From positions 1-64,000 of the forward strand of contig NZ_JAQYWQ010000011.1 of NCBI RefSeq assembly GCF_029379315.1: a stretch of 64,000 nt of DNA. Direction: 5' to 3'. Shown one piece after another: positions 39,156 through 49,100 of this stretch; position 1 is the first letter of the stretch; each line of letters opens with the position of its first letter. The notes below the pieces were generated by a model, which ran no database searches, was not told the DNA's origin, and saw only the letters and a program-made list of their open reading frames with translations. Source of the DNA: Nostoc sp. S13. GTDB taxonomy: Bacteria > Cyanobacteriota > Cyanobacteriia > Cyanobacteriales > Nostocaceae. The position numbers and the translations under genes were made by a program.

Positions 39156-39484
39156 TAAAAGCCACTTTTTTATTAGTTAAATATTTCCTACACCCACATC
39201 AGCGAGGAAGGTCAAAGCTTGCCAGCGTCAGACTGGTATATTTATCTAACTCCATTGCTAACTGAGTTAAAGCCTGAGATTTACTGACTCATTTCTGATA
39301 TATAAACCATAATAGTTTGAATTTTATGTATAAAAAATCTATATAACTAATACTTTTTTCAGATAAAGTTCATATAAAAACTCATCCTAAACGTAACCGT
39401 TCAGGGGGTACAAAAACGATACAAAACAGAACGACATTGTTGGGGGAGCATCCACGGCGAACGCATCTAAATATTTAAGAAACA
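39156..39484. other. intergenic region, nothing recognised
   Basis: AT-rich sequence upstream of the ferric reductase-like gene. It probably holds its promoter. No hairpin, gene or family remnant was seen before the transposase relic. Confidence 0.4.
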
Positions 39485-39729
39485 CAAGAAGTAGGGCATG
39501 GTCGCCATGAAATTCGCAATTATCTAATGTTATCTGAGATTCAGTAGCGGTTTGATCCAGATTCAGCCTGGTCAAAATTGAAAAGTGTTGGTCTGATAGA
39601 ATCAGTCTGAAAATTAGATGATAAAACAACGGTTGAAACTCGTTATTTTATTAGCAGTCTAAAAGACAATGCTCAACAGTTTGCTAATGGAGTTCGCAGT
39701 CATTGGGGAATTGAGAATTCATTAGACCT
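39485..39729 (+). pseudogene. ISAs1-family transposase, C-terminal remnant
   Basis: One continuous frame reads VGHGRHEIRNYLML, then, after an in-frame TAG at 39545-39547, RFDPDSAWSKLKSVGLIES. After a TGA it reads TRYFISSLKDNAQQFANGVR and SHWGIENSLD. The final motif is the conserved end of ISAs1/H-repeat transposases. The N-terminal two thirds are missing and the end is replaced by a repeat, so it is dead. Confidence 0.75.
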
Positions 39730-40299
39730 CTTGCAAAAGTCCCTAACACACCTCCCCTTGGTAAGGGGACGTGAGCGTTTGCGTCAGCAAATGCTTAAAA
39801 TTAATTTATTGAGAAGAATATCTAGTGTGAAACCCTTTCTAAGGGCAAAAATTTACACGGGAATTTCAATGAAGAATTCTGTATCCTCACCCATAACAGA
39901 GCTAAAACTCAGTTTTCCGCAGTGGGTTTCTTCGACGATTTGACGAGCGATGAGCTACTTTGCGTCTACGCTCGTCCACAGCCTAAGTCCCATGCTTTTA
40001 AATGTGGGTTACTTCTGCCTCCTAAGAAATGGTTTCTTAGGTATTGATTTTTGCCGAAGCGATCGCGATCGCTTCGGCAATTAATTGCGTCCAAAGCAAA
40101 ATTAAAGTTTAAAAGGTTCTTTCAGCAACTACTAAGGAATAAGAATTAAATAATATACAATTTATGTCCCTAGCTTACCTCACCCTCAATCCCTCTCCGA
40201 TATATTGGAGAGGGAAGCTAGATACAGAATGAAGTTTTGCATTTTATTTAATTCACGATTTAATTCACGTTTTTAAGTATAAGTAAGATAACTTGCTAC
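39730..40299. repeat. repeat-rich intergenic region with three hairpins
   Basis: No gene. Inverted repeats: 40021-40041 (CCTAAGAAA and TTTCTTAGG, 3-base loop), 40051-40080 (30-bp perfect palindrome centred on overlapping HIP1 sites) and 40191-40214 (CCCTCTCC and GGAGAGGG). An open frame at 39731-39943 has no family resemblance. Confidence 0.6.
40051..40080. repeat. 30-bp palindrome built on HIP1
   Basis: Left half TTGCCGAAGCGATCG, the right half being its exact reverse complement; the centre reads GCGATCGCGATCGC, two overlapping HIP1 octamers. It is intergenic, about 220 bases beyond the stop of the glyoxalase-fold gene. Confidence 0.85.
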
Positions 40300-40689
40300 T
40301 TAACCACTCACCAACGACACCAGCACACCATTGCGATCGCGGACGCGAGCAGTTGTTTGTCCCCCAGGATGGGTTTTAGGGGCATCTAATGCTTTTGCGC
40401 CAGCTCCGATTGCTCTCATATAAGCGCTGCCAACATCAGGAGTGATGAATGATATCTGAATTAATGCTGGTAGTTGTGTAGCATCGTTAGCATGGAAGCC
40501 GCCAGGAAATAACTTCTGTGCTTCGTTACTAGAGGAGAAAGCTAGTGTGGTATTTCCGGTTTCGATTTCCGCCCAGATAAACTGCCCCTTATCTTCGAGA
40601 GTTCGACGAACTAGACCAAAAGCTTTTTCATAAAACTCAACCGTCTTAACTACATCTTTTACCCAGATGACCGTGTAACCAAATTTCAT
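40300..40689 (-). CDS. VOC superfamily (glyoxalase/bleomycin resistance fold) protein
   Basis: A 129-residue protein with two beta-alpha-beta-beta-beta modules: FGYTVIWVKDVVKTVEFYEKAFGL (split here as two motifs, IWVKDV and FYEKAFGL) and a second module with ISFITPDV...AIGAGAKALDAP. The end, VRDRNGVLVSLV, is typical. Metal ligands are not obvious enough to predict an enzyme activity. A detoxifying or resistance role is possible from the family. It stands alone. Confidence 0.85.
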   Translation of the reverse strand: MKFGYTVIWVKDVVKTVEFYEKAFGLVRRTLEDKGQFIWAEIETGNTTLAFSSSNEAQKLFPGGFHANDATQLPALIQISFITPDVGSAYMRAIGAGAKALDAPKTHPGGQTTARVRDRNGVLVSLVSG

Positions 40690-40719
40690 AACTCTTTCTC
40701 CTTATTAAAAAAATCAAAT

Positions 40720-40830
40720 TGAGGGTTTTCAACCCACGCAGGTGGGTAAAGCCTCGTGTAGACCAGCCAGCGCTGTGCCTATTTTCCAAGAGTTGTTCGC
40801 GCAGCGTCTCATAGAGAGCGTCATTACGAA
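40720..40830. repeat. dispersed Nostoc-type repeat
   Basis: Contains the small hairpin ACCCACGCAGGTGGGT, also present in reverse as ACCCACCTGCGTGGGT at 60514-60529, and GTTCGCGCAGCGTCTC. No coding content. Confidence 0.6.
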
Positions 40831-40850
40831 TTACGAATTATTTTAACTTT

Positions 40851-41378
40851 CTAATATATAAGGGGCTGTTGCAAGAGTTTGTGCCCTGTTTGCATCATTT
40901 CTATATCTGATGGCGACCAATGATGAGGAGTTTGGCAGTGATGTGCCGCTAACAATCCCCATAATCCTCTAGGAATCAAAATTGGTACAACTAGATTGGC
41001 GCGAACCTGCATATTGCTGAGAAAATCTCGGTGACAAGGCTGGATTGGCTCTAATTCAATATCAGCGATCGCTCTTACCCGTCTTGCTAAGTATAAAGCA
41101 GCATACTCGTTGTTAAAACAATCATCTGGGCCAGTGGAACCAAGTATTGAGAAATCTTTAGAACTCAAAGATTCAAAAGTCACCTGTCCTTGCCACCGGC
41201 TATAAAAATAATACAACAGCACCCGATCAACCTGAAGCGATTCTCTAAGTTGATTCGTTGTTTGCCGGACTAACTCATCGCGCTGCATTTTTCTAACAAG
41301 GCGATCGAGCAATTGTTGCAAACCCTGTTCACGGCGATCGTCGCTTTGATTGAATTCTGAGTGAGAATGAATTTGCAC
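40851..41378 (-). CDS. stand-alone GAF protein with DXCF and canonical bilin cysteine motifs
   Basis: A 175-residue protein that is one GAF domain. It has DDCF (85-88), fitting the DXCF second-cysteine motif of blue/green cyanobacteriochromes. It also has Cys115-His116 in PCHRDFL, the position of the canonical bilin-binding Cys, followed by QVRANLVVPIL and LWGLLAAHHC. There is no kinase or methyl-accepting domain, so it would signal by interaction. Non-photosensory GAF domains of Nostoc share parts of this pattern, so bilin binding is a hypothesis. It stands alone on the minus strand. Confidence 0.8.
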   Translation of the reverse strand: MQIHSHSEFNQSDDRREQGLQQLLDRLVRKMQRDELVRQTTNQLRESLQVDRVLLYYFYSRWQGQVTFESLSSKDFSILGSTGPDDCFNNEYAALYLARRVRAIADIELEPIQPCHRDFLSNMQVRANLVVPILIPRGLWGLLAAHHCQTPHHWSPSDIEMMQTGHKLLQQPLIY

Positions 41379-41594
41379 GGTTCTGAAATTACGACTAACT
41401 AAATACTGCTGAATTTATATACTAATTTATTACACCTTATTTAAATATATTCTTGCATTCATACCAGCAATTCCATTTTAACCGAACGTAAGAAGATAGT
41501 ATTAAAACCTCACCCCGTCCTAACAAACATCCCTCTCCTTAGTAAGAGAAGGAAGAGGTTTTGTTTAGCATAACCAGTGTGAGGTTTTCTTCCG

Positions 41595-44500
41595 CTATTG
41601 GATAGATGCTAATATTTTTGAGTCTCCAAATATGGGGGCAAAGTTCCGGTAAGCTGACAATGCTGCTCCTTTAACGCTTGCATTCACAATCGGAAATGTA
41701 GTGAGGATGTAGCTAAATTCATCTTCAGTTAAGCCGTAAAGGTGTGCTATCATCCCATCGAGTTCGGCGCGTAACTTAGCGCGTTCTGTTTCGTCGGTAA
41801 CGCCTTGTTGATGGGAAACTAGACCGACTTCTTGCGCGAGTTCGTCAAATTCTGGTGTGGTGCAGATGAGTTTGGCAGCGCGTTGTACAATATCGTTGAA
41901 GTAGCGATCGTTTTTTGTTAAACGTGGAACTCTAAGAGCATACATAAAATGCATATCACAATGTGCTGTAATTCTTCGGCGAATTTCTGAGTCAAGCACA
42001 AATGAATTGAATATTGCTGTGATAAATAAAGTGATATCGTATGGCAGTAAATTTTTAAGGCTTTGAGCTGTATCTGCACAAAATCTATTTGGTGGAAGCA
42101 CACAAGCAATTAAACTGCGTTCATCTGTATTACGTGCTATTCTTCTATGAACTATACGGTAGTCTTGATAAGCAAGTTTTTGACCTTCATCTTTTGCTCG
42201 CCCCAAAATTTTTGTTCGCCCTTCATTAGCATCTATCCAATATTTATGAAGTGCAAAATTATATTTAAATTGATGAAACATATTGCCTTGTATTAAAGCA
42301 AATAAATCATCATCGCTTTGGTTAATGAACAAATGACTTGCATTAGTCATGTCAAATTCACGAGCAAAAGATAAGTTCCAAGATTCTAAATTTTCACTTA
42401 ATGCCGGAAACTTAGCCATTTTCTCAGAAATGCAAATATCTACCTCATTCTTAAACTCCATCACAGATAGCGAATCAGGTGAGAGTTGACGCACCATGTT
42501 AATATTAATCTGCAAACTATCATCACTAGGAAAACTTTGAAGTTCCTGTACATCATGACGCATAAACGCAGATGGAAAATCTGTTGTTGTACTACCTTTA
42601 ACAAAAGTAAGGACAACTATTTTAAAACTGCGATGAACACCTTCAAAGACTTCCTTACGATTCTCAAGACAGAATAAACCAGTAACTTTAGTTTGACTAA
42701 ACAACATCTCCCGCAATTGCTTAGTCCCCAAATCAGTGTAAATCCCGCTAGGAATTACAATACCGCACTCACCGCCTGAACGCAAAAGATTAAAACATTG
42801 TTCTGTAAACAGCTTATAAAGATTAATATCCGTACCTGCTTTTTTACCATTTACTACAGAAATCTGATTTTTATACTGTTCAGATGAACGATAATAAGCG
42901 CTGACATAAGGATATTGACTTTGATATTCTAACCAAGTACTAGCAATTATGGGATTTTGTAATAGTTTATTCTGTTCTTTCTCAAAATCCTTAATATCCA
43001 TTTTGTTCTTCGTCACCAGTTCATTATGCTGTGCAAAGAACTCTTTCGCCTGTGGCTTAAATATTTCCCAAGGTGGATTAGTAATAATCGCATCAAAACC
43101 ACCGCGTTCTAAAACCTCGTTAAAATGATAACCCCAGTGAAACGGCTTCAAAGCTGCAATATCCTCAACCTTCAAAACCCGCTTCTGTGATTTTCCAGTT
43201 AACTGAACCTCTTCATACTTGATACCCAAACGCTTACTAAACTCATCCAATAGCAAAACATTTAACTTTTCTTGCGATTTGTTGTTAAGTTGTTCAATAT
43301 TTTTGCGTAGATGTCTGAAGCAAGTATCTTTAGGTGTATCTGTGTGAGGTAAATTTTGAGGTAAAAAGGCATATTCCTTGTAAATTTTAATTGATTTATT
43401 CTTCTCTTCTAATATTTTTTTGTAATTATCGGCTGCTAAAGACTGTAAAAGATTACCTTGTAGCGAATTTCCGACTCTATCAAATGCTGTTTCATCAACT
43501 TTGATTAACCCAATCAGCGAATTACCTGCCATTATATTAAAATCAATATTCGGCAACGGTTCCAATTCATCGACATTCTTAGCAGAAGAAACTAAGGCTA
43601 AAAAAAGACGTAGTTTAGCAATTTCCGTTGCTTCCTCCATGATATCTATACCATAGAGATTATCCCTAATAATGCGCTTTTTGATAAAATATTCTATGGA
43701 AAGATGCTCGGTTTTTTGACTTTTTAACCAGTCCTTTAATTTTTTATCCCCCTGTAATTCGATTGTCCCAATAATAGCAGCATATATAAAAATTAACGTC
43801 TTCATTGCTGCTACGAGAAAAGCCCCAGAACCGCAAGCTGGGTCAAGGATTGATAAATTAGGAAGAATTTTTTCTATTAGTAGACGAGAAACATTTGTAT
43901 CCAGCTTGATCAGAAGTTCATTGATATCCTCAAATGGCTTATCCTTATCAGATAGCGCATCATTTACGCGGTCTACAATTAATTTATGGATAGTTCTATC
44001 ACAGAGATATTCTGTAATCTGCGGTCTAGTATAATACGCACCAAAAGCCTTTTGATTAATGTACTTTTCAAAAATAAATCCTAAGACATCAGGATTTATT
44101 TGATTATCTTTACCTTCCGGCGTATCATCCAGATTCCAAGAATAACGCCCAAATAAATTCAGAACTTGCTCAAACGCCTCATCAACTATAGAAATATTAT
44201 ATTTCTCTTCAATATGATGTTTGAGAAATAGTCCACCATTCAGGTATTTAACCTTTCCTACCAATTCTTTTACAGATAAATCGCGTTCAAACTCAGGTTT
44301 TGCAAAGCTTTCAAAAAACAAAGCCTTGAGAAATTCATCATAAAAATGATTTTCAGCTTTTTGCTTACTTAGTTCCAGCTTATTTTGAAGATAATTTAAA
44401 TCTTCATTATCAATAAAACCCTTACGTTGGAGAAAATAAACAAACATCAAGCGATTGAGAATTACCGATGTATACCAACGTCTATCTGTTTCATTATCAA

Positions 44501-44633
44501 TTCCTTTAACAAACTGCAAAAACTTCTGATGTTGCTCTTGAAATTCCTTGTAAAATTTCTTAGTTACTGGCTCAACATCAAAACCACGTTGTATGTAGTT
44601 TATAAGCAATTTCGACAACAGTCGGTTCCCCAT
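41595..44633 (-). CDS. Eco57I-like adenine-specific DNA methylase, main part after frameshift
   Basis: About 1000 residues. The N-terminal helical region (DRRWYTSVILNRLMFVYFLQ) precedes an N6-adenine methylase core: motif I DPACGSGAFLVAA (about 265) and motif IV NPPWEIF (about 523). The C-terminal part looks like a target recognition region. Large single-chain methylases of this kind occur in type IIG/BREX/DISARM-like defence. Its true N-terminus is the 161-codon frame at 44578-45063: deleting one T from the TTTT run at 44580-44583 (minus strand) joins them into one 1155-residue protein. The Met at 44633 is then only a chance start. Confidence 0.85.
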   Translation of the reverse strand: MGNRLLSKLLINYIQRGFDVEPVTKKFYKEFQEQHQKFLQFVKGIDNETDRRWYTSVILNRLMFVYFLQRKGFIDNEDLNYLQNKLELSKQKAENHFYDEFLKALFFESFAKPEFERDLSVKELVGKVKYLNGGLFLKHHIEEKYNISIVDEAFEQVLNLFGRYSWNLDDTPEGKDNQINPDVLGFIFEKYINQKAFGAYYTRPQITEYLCDRTIHKLIVDRVNDALSDKDKPFEDINELLIKLDTNVSRLLIEKILPNLSILDPACGSGAFLVAAMKTLIFIYAAIIGTIELQGDKKLKDWLKSQKTEHLSIEYFIKKRIIRDNLYGIDIMEEATEIAKLRLFLALVSSAKNVDELEPLPNIDFNIMAGNSLIGLIKVDETAFDRVGNSLQGNLLQSLAADNYKKILEEKNKSIKIYKEYAFLPQNLPHTDTPKDTCFRHLRKNIEQLNNKSQEKLNVLLLDEFSKRLGIKYEEVQLTGKSQKRVLKVEDIAALKPFHWGYHFNEVLERGGFDAIITNPPWEIFKPQAKEFFAQHNELVTKNKMDIKDFEKEQNKLLQNPIIASTWLEYQSQYPYVSAYYRSSEQYKNQISVVNGKKAGTDINLYKLFTEQCFNLLRSGGECGIVIPSGIYTDLGTKQLREMLFSQTKVTGLFCLENRKEVFEGVHRSFKIVVLTFVKGSTTTDFPSAFMRHDVQELQSFPSDDSLQININMVRQLSPDSLSVMEFKNEVDICISEKMAKFPALSENLESWNLSFAREFDMTNASHLFINQSDDDLFALIQGNMFHQFKYNFALHKYWIDANEGRTKILGRAKDEGQKLAYQDYRIVHRRIARNTDERSLIACVLPPNRFCADTAQSLKNLLPYDITLFITAIFNSFVLDSEIRRRITAHCDMHFMYALRVPRLTKNDRYFNDIVQRAAKLICTTPEFDELAQEVGLVSHQQGVTDETERAKLRAELDGMIAHLYGLTEDEFSYILTTFPIVNASVKGAALSAYRNFAPIFGDSKILASIQ

Positions 44634-45063
44634 GCTCTAATTCAGTAATATCAATAACTAAAGAACCAAGCTTACTTAAAAATAAGTCTCCTGGTTGATC
44701 CTTCACATATAAATGGTCACGAACGTAGCTTTTACTTCCTTCTCGTTTCACCCAATACCAAAGACTACGCGTGCGTTCTTCGGTAATAAAAATTAGAAGA
44801 TTTTCAGCTATGAGTTTAGTAATTTCTTGATGAATAGCAACTCTAGTTTTAGCCTCTGGTATTTTCCCATCCTTTCCGGTGACTTCAAAGATTGCAACCC
44901 CTGAAAGTTCAGCAATTTTCTGGTATTGATATGACTTATTCTCAATCTTTAAAATGACAGGTTTTTGTCTGGAAGGTTTAGACCAACCTAATTCCTGTAT
45001 AAACAAATCAGTAAATTGGAAATTATAAAGTAAATTGCGTGTTTGTTGAAAATTAAGTGACAT
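44578..45063 (-). CDS. N-terminal part of the same methylase, cut off by a frameshift
   Basis: 161 residues starting MSLNFQQTRNLLYNFQF. It contains LSKLGSLVIDITELE and EIAYKLHTTW, which in my memory of the family leads straight into FDVEPVTKKFY, found in the other frame of the following gene. The combined span 41595-45063 is 3469 bases, one more than a multiple of three, as expected for a single-base insertion. Alone this piece has no catalytic motif. It is either a real inactivating mutation or a sequencing error. Confidence 0.75.
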   Translation of the reverse strand: MSLNFQQTRNLLYNFQFTDLFIQELGWSKPSRQKPVILKIENKSYQYQKIAELSGVAIFEVTGKDGKIPEAKTRVAIHQEITKLIAENLLIFITEERTRSLWYWVKREGSKSYVRDHLYVKDQPGDLFLSKLGSLVIDITELEHGEPTVVEIAYKLHTTWF

Positions 45064-45329
45064 AATTTACTTAAAATAGCTTGGAAAAAACCAAGCATGG
45101 TAAACTAACCACTCAGAAAAGAAATCTGTGGCTCTAAAAATAAAGTCGGCGAGCGCAGACTTTAAGAAACCCTATTTATTTATACGAGTTAAATTTTTAA
45201 CCATGCTCTTGATACCTTTATAAATCCTTTATCTTTGATTACGCTTGAGCAATATCACCGAAAGTTATTTATTTGAGCGCCGACTACTTTGTGTAGCCAC
45301 AATTTTTTAATCGTCACGTATATTTGCTG

Positions 45330-45668
45330 ATTACTTTATCAAAACGCCTAATTGCTTTATCAAAATACCTAATTACTTTCTAAAAATACTTAAATGCTTT
45401 CACTAAATGGCATTTGACTTAAACAAAATGCTTGAATACTTTCTCATTTCGGTGTATTTAGCAAGCAAAAAGGCATTTGACTTACTCAAAATGCTTGAAT
45501 GCTTTCTCATTTCGGTGTATTTAGCAAGCAAAAAGGTATTTGACTTACTCAAAATGCTTGAATGCTTTCTCTTTTCGGTGTATTCCGCAAGCAAAATGGC
45601 ATTTGACTTACTCATTTTGGTGTATTCCGCAAGCAAAATGGCATTCGACTTACTCATTCTCAGTAAAT
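45330..45668. repeat. hierarchical 21-bp / 63-bp minisatellite
   Basis: The whole stretch has a 21-base period. The first four units (45330-45413) are diverged; then 63-base higher-order units of three different 21-mers repeat three times (45409-45597), followed by two shortened 36-base units. Typical 21-mers are TTGACTTACTCAAAATGCTTG and AATGCTTTCTCATTTCGGTGT, shown here as TTGACTTACTC and CTCATTTCGGTGT. Both strands stay open for over 84 codons because unit lengths are multiples of three. Confidence 0.85.
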
Positions 45669-45741
45669 AAGTCGGCGAGAATAAATCAAACTACAAGATT
45701 TAAGCTAAAACCCCTTTAAAACCTCATTGCGGTGCTGCCAG

Positions 45742-45969
45742 TCAGGAACGTCCTCCAAATGTGCAGCGTAATTCAGTTAATGCTAAAGCTTTTTGCTCAG
45801 ATTCACTTACCTGATTAATCTCCGTTGATAAACGAGTTTGGATTCTGCTATGTTTTCCCTGCGGCATTGGTTTTTGGTATATTTTTTCATCAATATATTC
45901 ACTAGCTGGTTTAGTTTCTGGTAATTGGAGAAACTCTGTCAAAGAAAGATTAGATGATAATATAACCAT
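45742..45969 (-). pseudogene. Uma2 family endonuclease, truncated
   Basis: From the ATG at 45969 the frame reads SLTEFLQLPETKPASEYID and QGKHSRIQTRLSTEINQV, then ALALTELRCTFGGRS and a stop. This is the first ~75 residues of an Uma2/DUF820 protein; the catalytic C-terminal half is missing. The frame is open 12 codons further upstream. A small piece of a toxin-like or mobile gene left between the two defence genes. Confidence 0.7.
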
Positions 45970-46117
45970 AAAAATTACTCCTAAAATAATTCGATTATAT
46001 TTCAATACGGTTCAGCTAGGGACTTCCAAATAAAAAAATATCCCAAAACTAACACAAAAATCCTCTCTATTTCTCTTCTCTGTGTTCTCTGCGCCTCTGT
46101 GGTTCGTTTCTTTTAAT

Positions 46118-49100
46118 TTACGAACCCTCGAATAATCCCAAAGAACAAATAATCTCAGGTTCTCGCTTCTCCATTTCTTCAGTCACAATACACAAACGGT
46201 CATCTATCCGTAGTGACACCACTAAATCAGCCAATTGCTGATTATTAATACCGCTTCTCAGTTGGCGGTTGAGAGTATCAATAGCTGACTGTCGCAAAGG
46301 ATAACGGTAAATCTCATCAATTCCCTTTAAAAGTTCTTCGCTGACAAATAGTGTTCCCTTCATATCTTGAACATAACCCTTAAGTCGTTCATAGCTGCGA
46401 AACCTTGCACCTGATGGTCGCCCCAATTGACCACCGGCATTTTTCTCTTCTTCAGCAATTAGTTCAGCACCCTTTTTCACTAACTCGTGATGCTGTTTGT
46501 CTTTGGGTATCGCTGGGGTAGATTCTTCACACGCCGCCACCCGAAGAACCGCTAATTGTGATTGAGTAACGCTATTTCCATCGCGGTCAACATAAATCAA
46601 AGAATCATTCCCTTCAGTGGTTTTCATATAAAGTAGTACCCCCTCTGGCTGCACAGGTTGAGGAGTATGGGCGCGAGTAGAATAAACTACATTTTCCATT
46701 TCCTCAATCGTTTTTTTCAAGCCTGGATTACCATCAGTAGCTTTTTTCCAGATTTGAAATGCTTCAGATGTCAAATCAACTTCTGTATCTTCTTCACCAT
46801 CTAAAACTCCAGATTTCTCGTTGTAGAGGTCGAGAATTACTCGTGCATCATCATCTTCAAAAAAAGCTTCATCAGTTCCCACCACTTCAGCATTCTCTTG
46901 CAGTCGTTTACGGAGTCGTCCCCGCAAATTAATAATCCGTTCTACTCCCTCGGCTGGCAAAAAAGAATAACAAAGAATTTGGTCAGCATTTTGGCCAATG
47001 CGGTCTACCCTTCCGGCGCGTTGAATTAAACGAATAATCGCCCAAGGTAAATCCCAATTGACGATAATTGCACAGTCTTGCAAATTATGACCTTCACTCA
47101 AAACATCAGTGGCAATTAAAACCCGCAACTCATCTGATGATGAAATTTGCTGCCGTTTTCCATTACTCACAGGGCTAAATCTTCCCGTCATTACTGTCGG
47201 GTCTTTAGATTGACCTGTGACTCCTGCTACATTAGTAATATGACTCGACTGCAAATTTTCTGTAAGGTAGCGGACTGTATCGGCAAACTGTGTGAAAATT
47301 AGTACTTTATCCTTGGGATGAGTTTTTGTTAGCAGTTTGATTAAAGCAGCAAGTTTTTCATCTTTTTGAGGATTCCACCCGCCACAGTATTGCAGCACAT
47401 TTTTCAGTGCTTTGACATCCTCTAGCAAATCCCGTTTCAGTTTTTTAATGTCAAAAAGTGTAGAAGGCAGCCACTTAAATCGCCGTTGATATCGGGTTGT
47501 ATATTCTTGGTAAATTGACTCTGCTCTTTGACGAAAAACTTTTTCGGTTTTAGATGCCTTCTCATCCTCGTTAAAAAAAGCAGTTTCTTCTCCTTCGTCT
47601 CTCTCTACTTGCAGCAAAGTAGTAGAATCATCATCTTCCGTTTCTGTATCAAACAAAGCTGCTGCCACAGAATCAGCATCTTCATCATTATTACTTGTAT
47701 CTAATAACTCAGCATCCTGAGTTCCAATGGGAATATCAAGCCCTTTGTCTAAAGCATATAAATAAATGAAGTTCCGTAAAATGTGGCGTTCAATTGATTG
47801 GATAAAAATAATACCACTACTTTCTAAACGTTTAAACAAATTAGTGCGAGAAAAACCCATTAACCTCCTACCACCACGAAACAAGCTATTAATCAAACGT
47901 TGCTCGATGTCTGTAGGCGGTTGATTGTGTTTAGCAATAACATAGTTCCCTAGCCCATAACGAGGTAAATTAAGTTGATTAATGACTTCCACTACTAACT
48001 CCGAGTAAAGATGAGAATAAGAGTCAGTGTTAGAACCTTCTAGAGGAAACTTCAAACTTCGAGGTATGCGGTGGGGAAAATAAGAATGTCTACCATCAGA
48101 AAATTCTAAATATTTACGCCCTGTTTCATCTGTGTGGGCATAATTATCTTTAATAAAAGAGCGAGTCCGTCGCACCATATAGCGCTTCATCAATTCTCGC
48201 CAGTCATCAGGGTGTTCACTTTTCTCAAAGGCAGCTAAAGAACGCACAGAACATTGATGCTTTCTAATAAACTCTAATTCTCCGATAGAACTGCCACCAA
48301 GTTGATTAATTAAAGCTTCTGGTCTTAATCCCAAATCTTCGTCTTCTGGCACAAATAGCCGGAGTTGGGCTGAAAGGTCAAGATAACTTTTATTGTAGGG
48401 AGTAGCAGATAATAAAATACATTTGCTTTCGTTAGCAGCAATATATTCTGTAATGGCTCGATAACGTTTGCCTTCGCGGTTACGTAAGTTGTGACTTTCA
48501 TCAATTAACACAACTCGGTAACGGCGGAGTTGTGGTAGCTTATTTTGTACTTGACTTATTGACATAACTTCGGCAAGTAGCCGATAATTATTTACATATT
48601 CTTGCCACATTGGTACTAAGTTTTTCGGGCAAAGAATCAATGTTTCTAAATAACAATCTTCTTGTAATATCTTAGCTAGCGCGGTTCCAACTAAAGTTTT
48701 ACCCAAACCAACGACATCGCCCACTAACACCCCACCACGCCTAGTTACATGACGTGCTGCTAGCTGCACTGCGGCTTTTTGGAAATCAAATAAATTGTTA
48801 AATTCACGAGGGATACGAAATTCTGAAAGTCCAGCGATCGCTTCATGGGATAAGTGGTAAGCTATCTTGAGGTAGATGTAGTAAGGTGAGATTAACTCCT
48901 CCCTAGCCCAACTCTGGTCAATAATCTCTGCCAAGTCTTGAGATATATCTACACAACCGTAATCTTGCCAGCGATCGCTAAACCACTTTTGTAGTTTATT
49001 GCAAGCATCGTGATCTAAAATATCAACATTTAACTCCCCTTGTTTCGCCAGTCCGGGAAGAGTTAAATTACTACTACCCAAGAATCCCACAGTTGGAGTG

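Noticed and set aside
45330-45668. Possible CRISPR array
   Set aside because: The repeats are contiguous or nested, with no unique spacers between constant repeats; no cas gene is in the window.
45403-45670. Open frames of 84-87 codons on both strands of the minisatellite
   Set aside because: The openness follows from repeat units being multiples of three; neither translation resembles a known protein.
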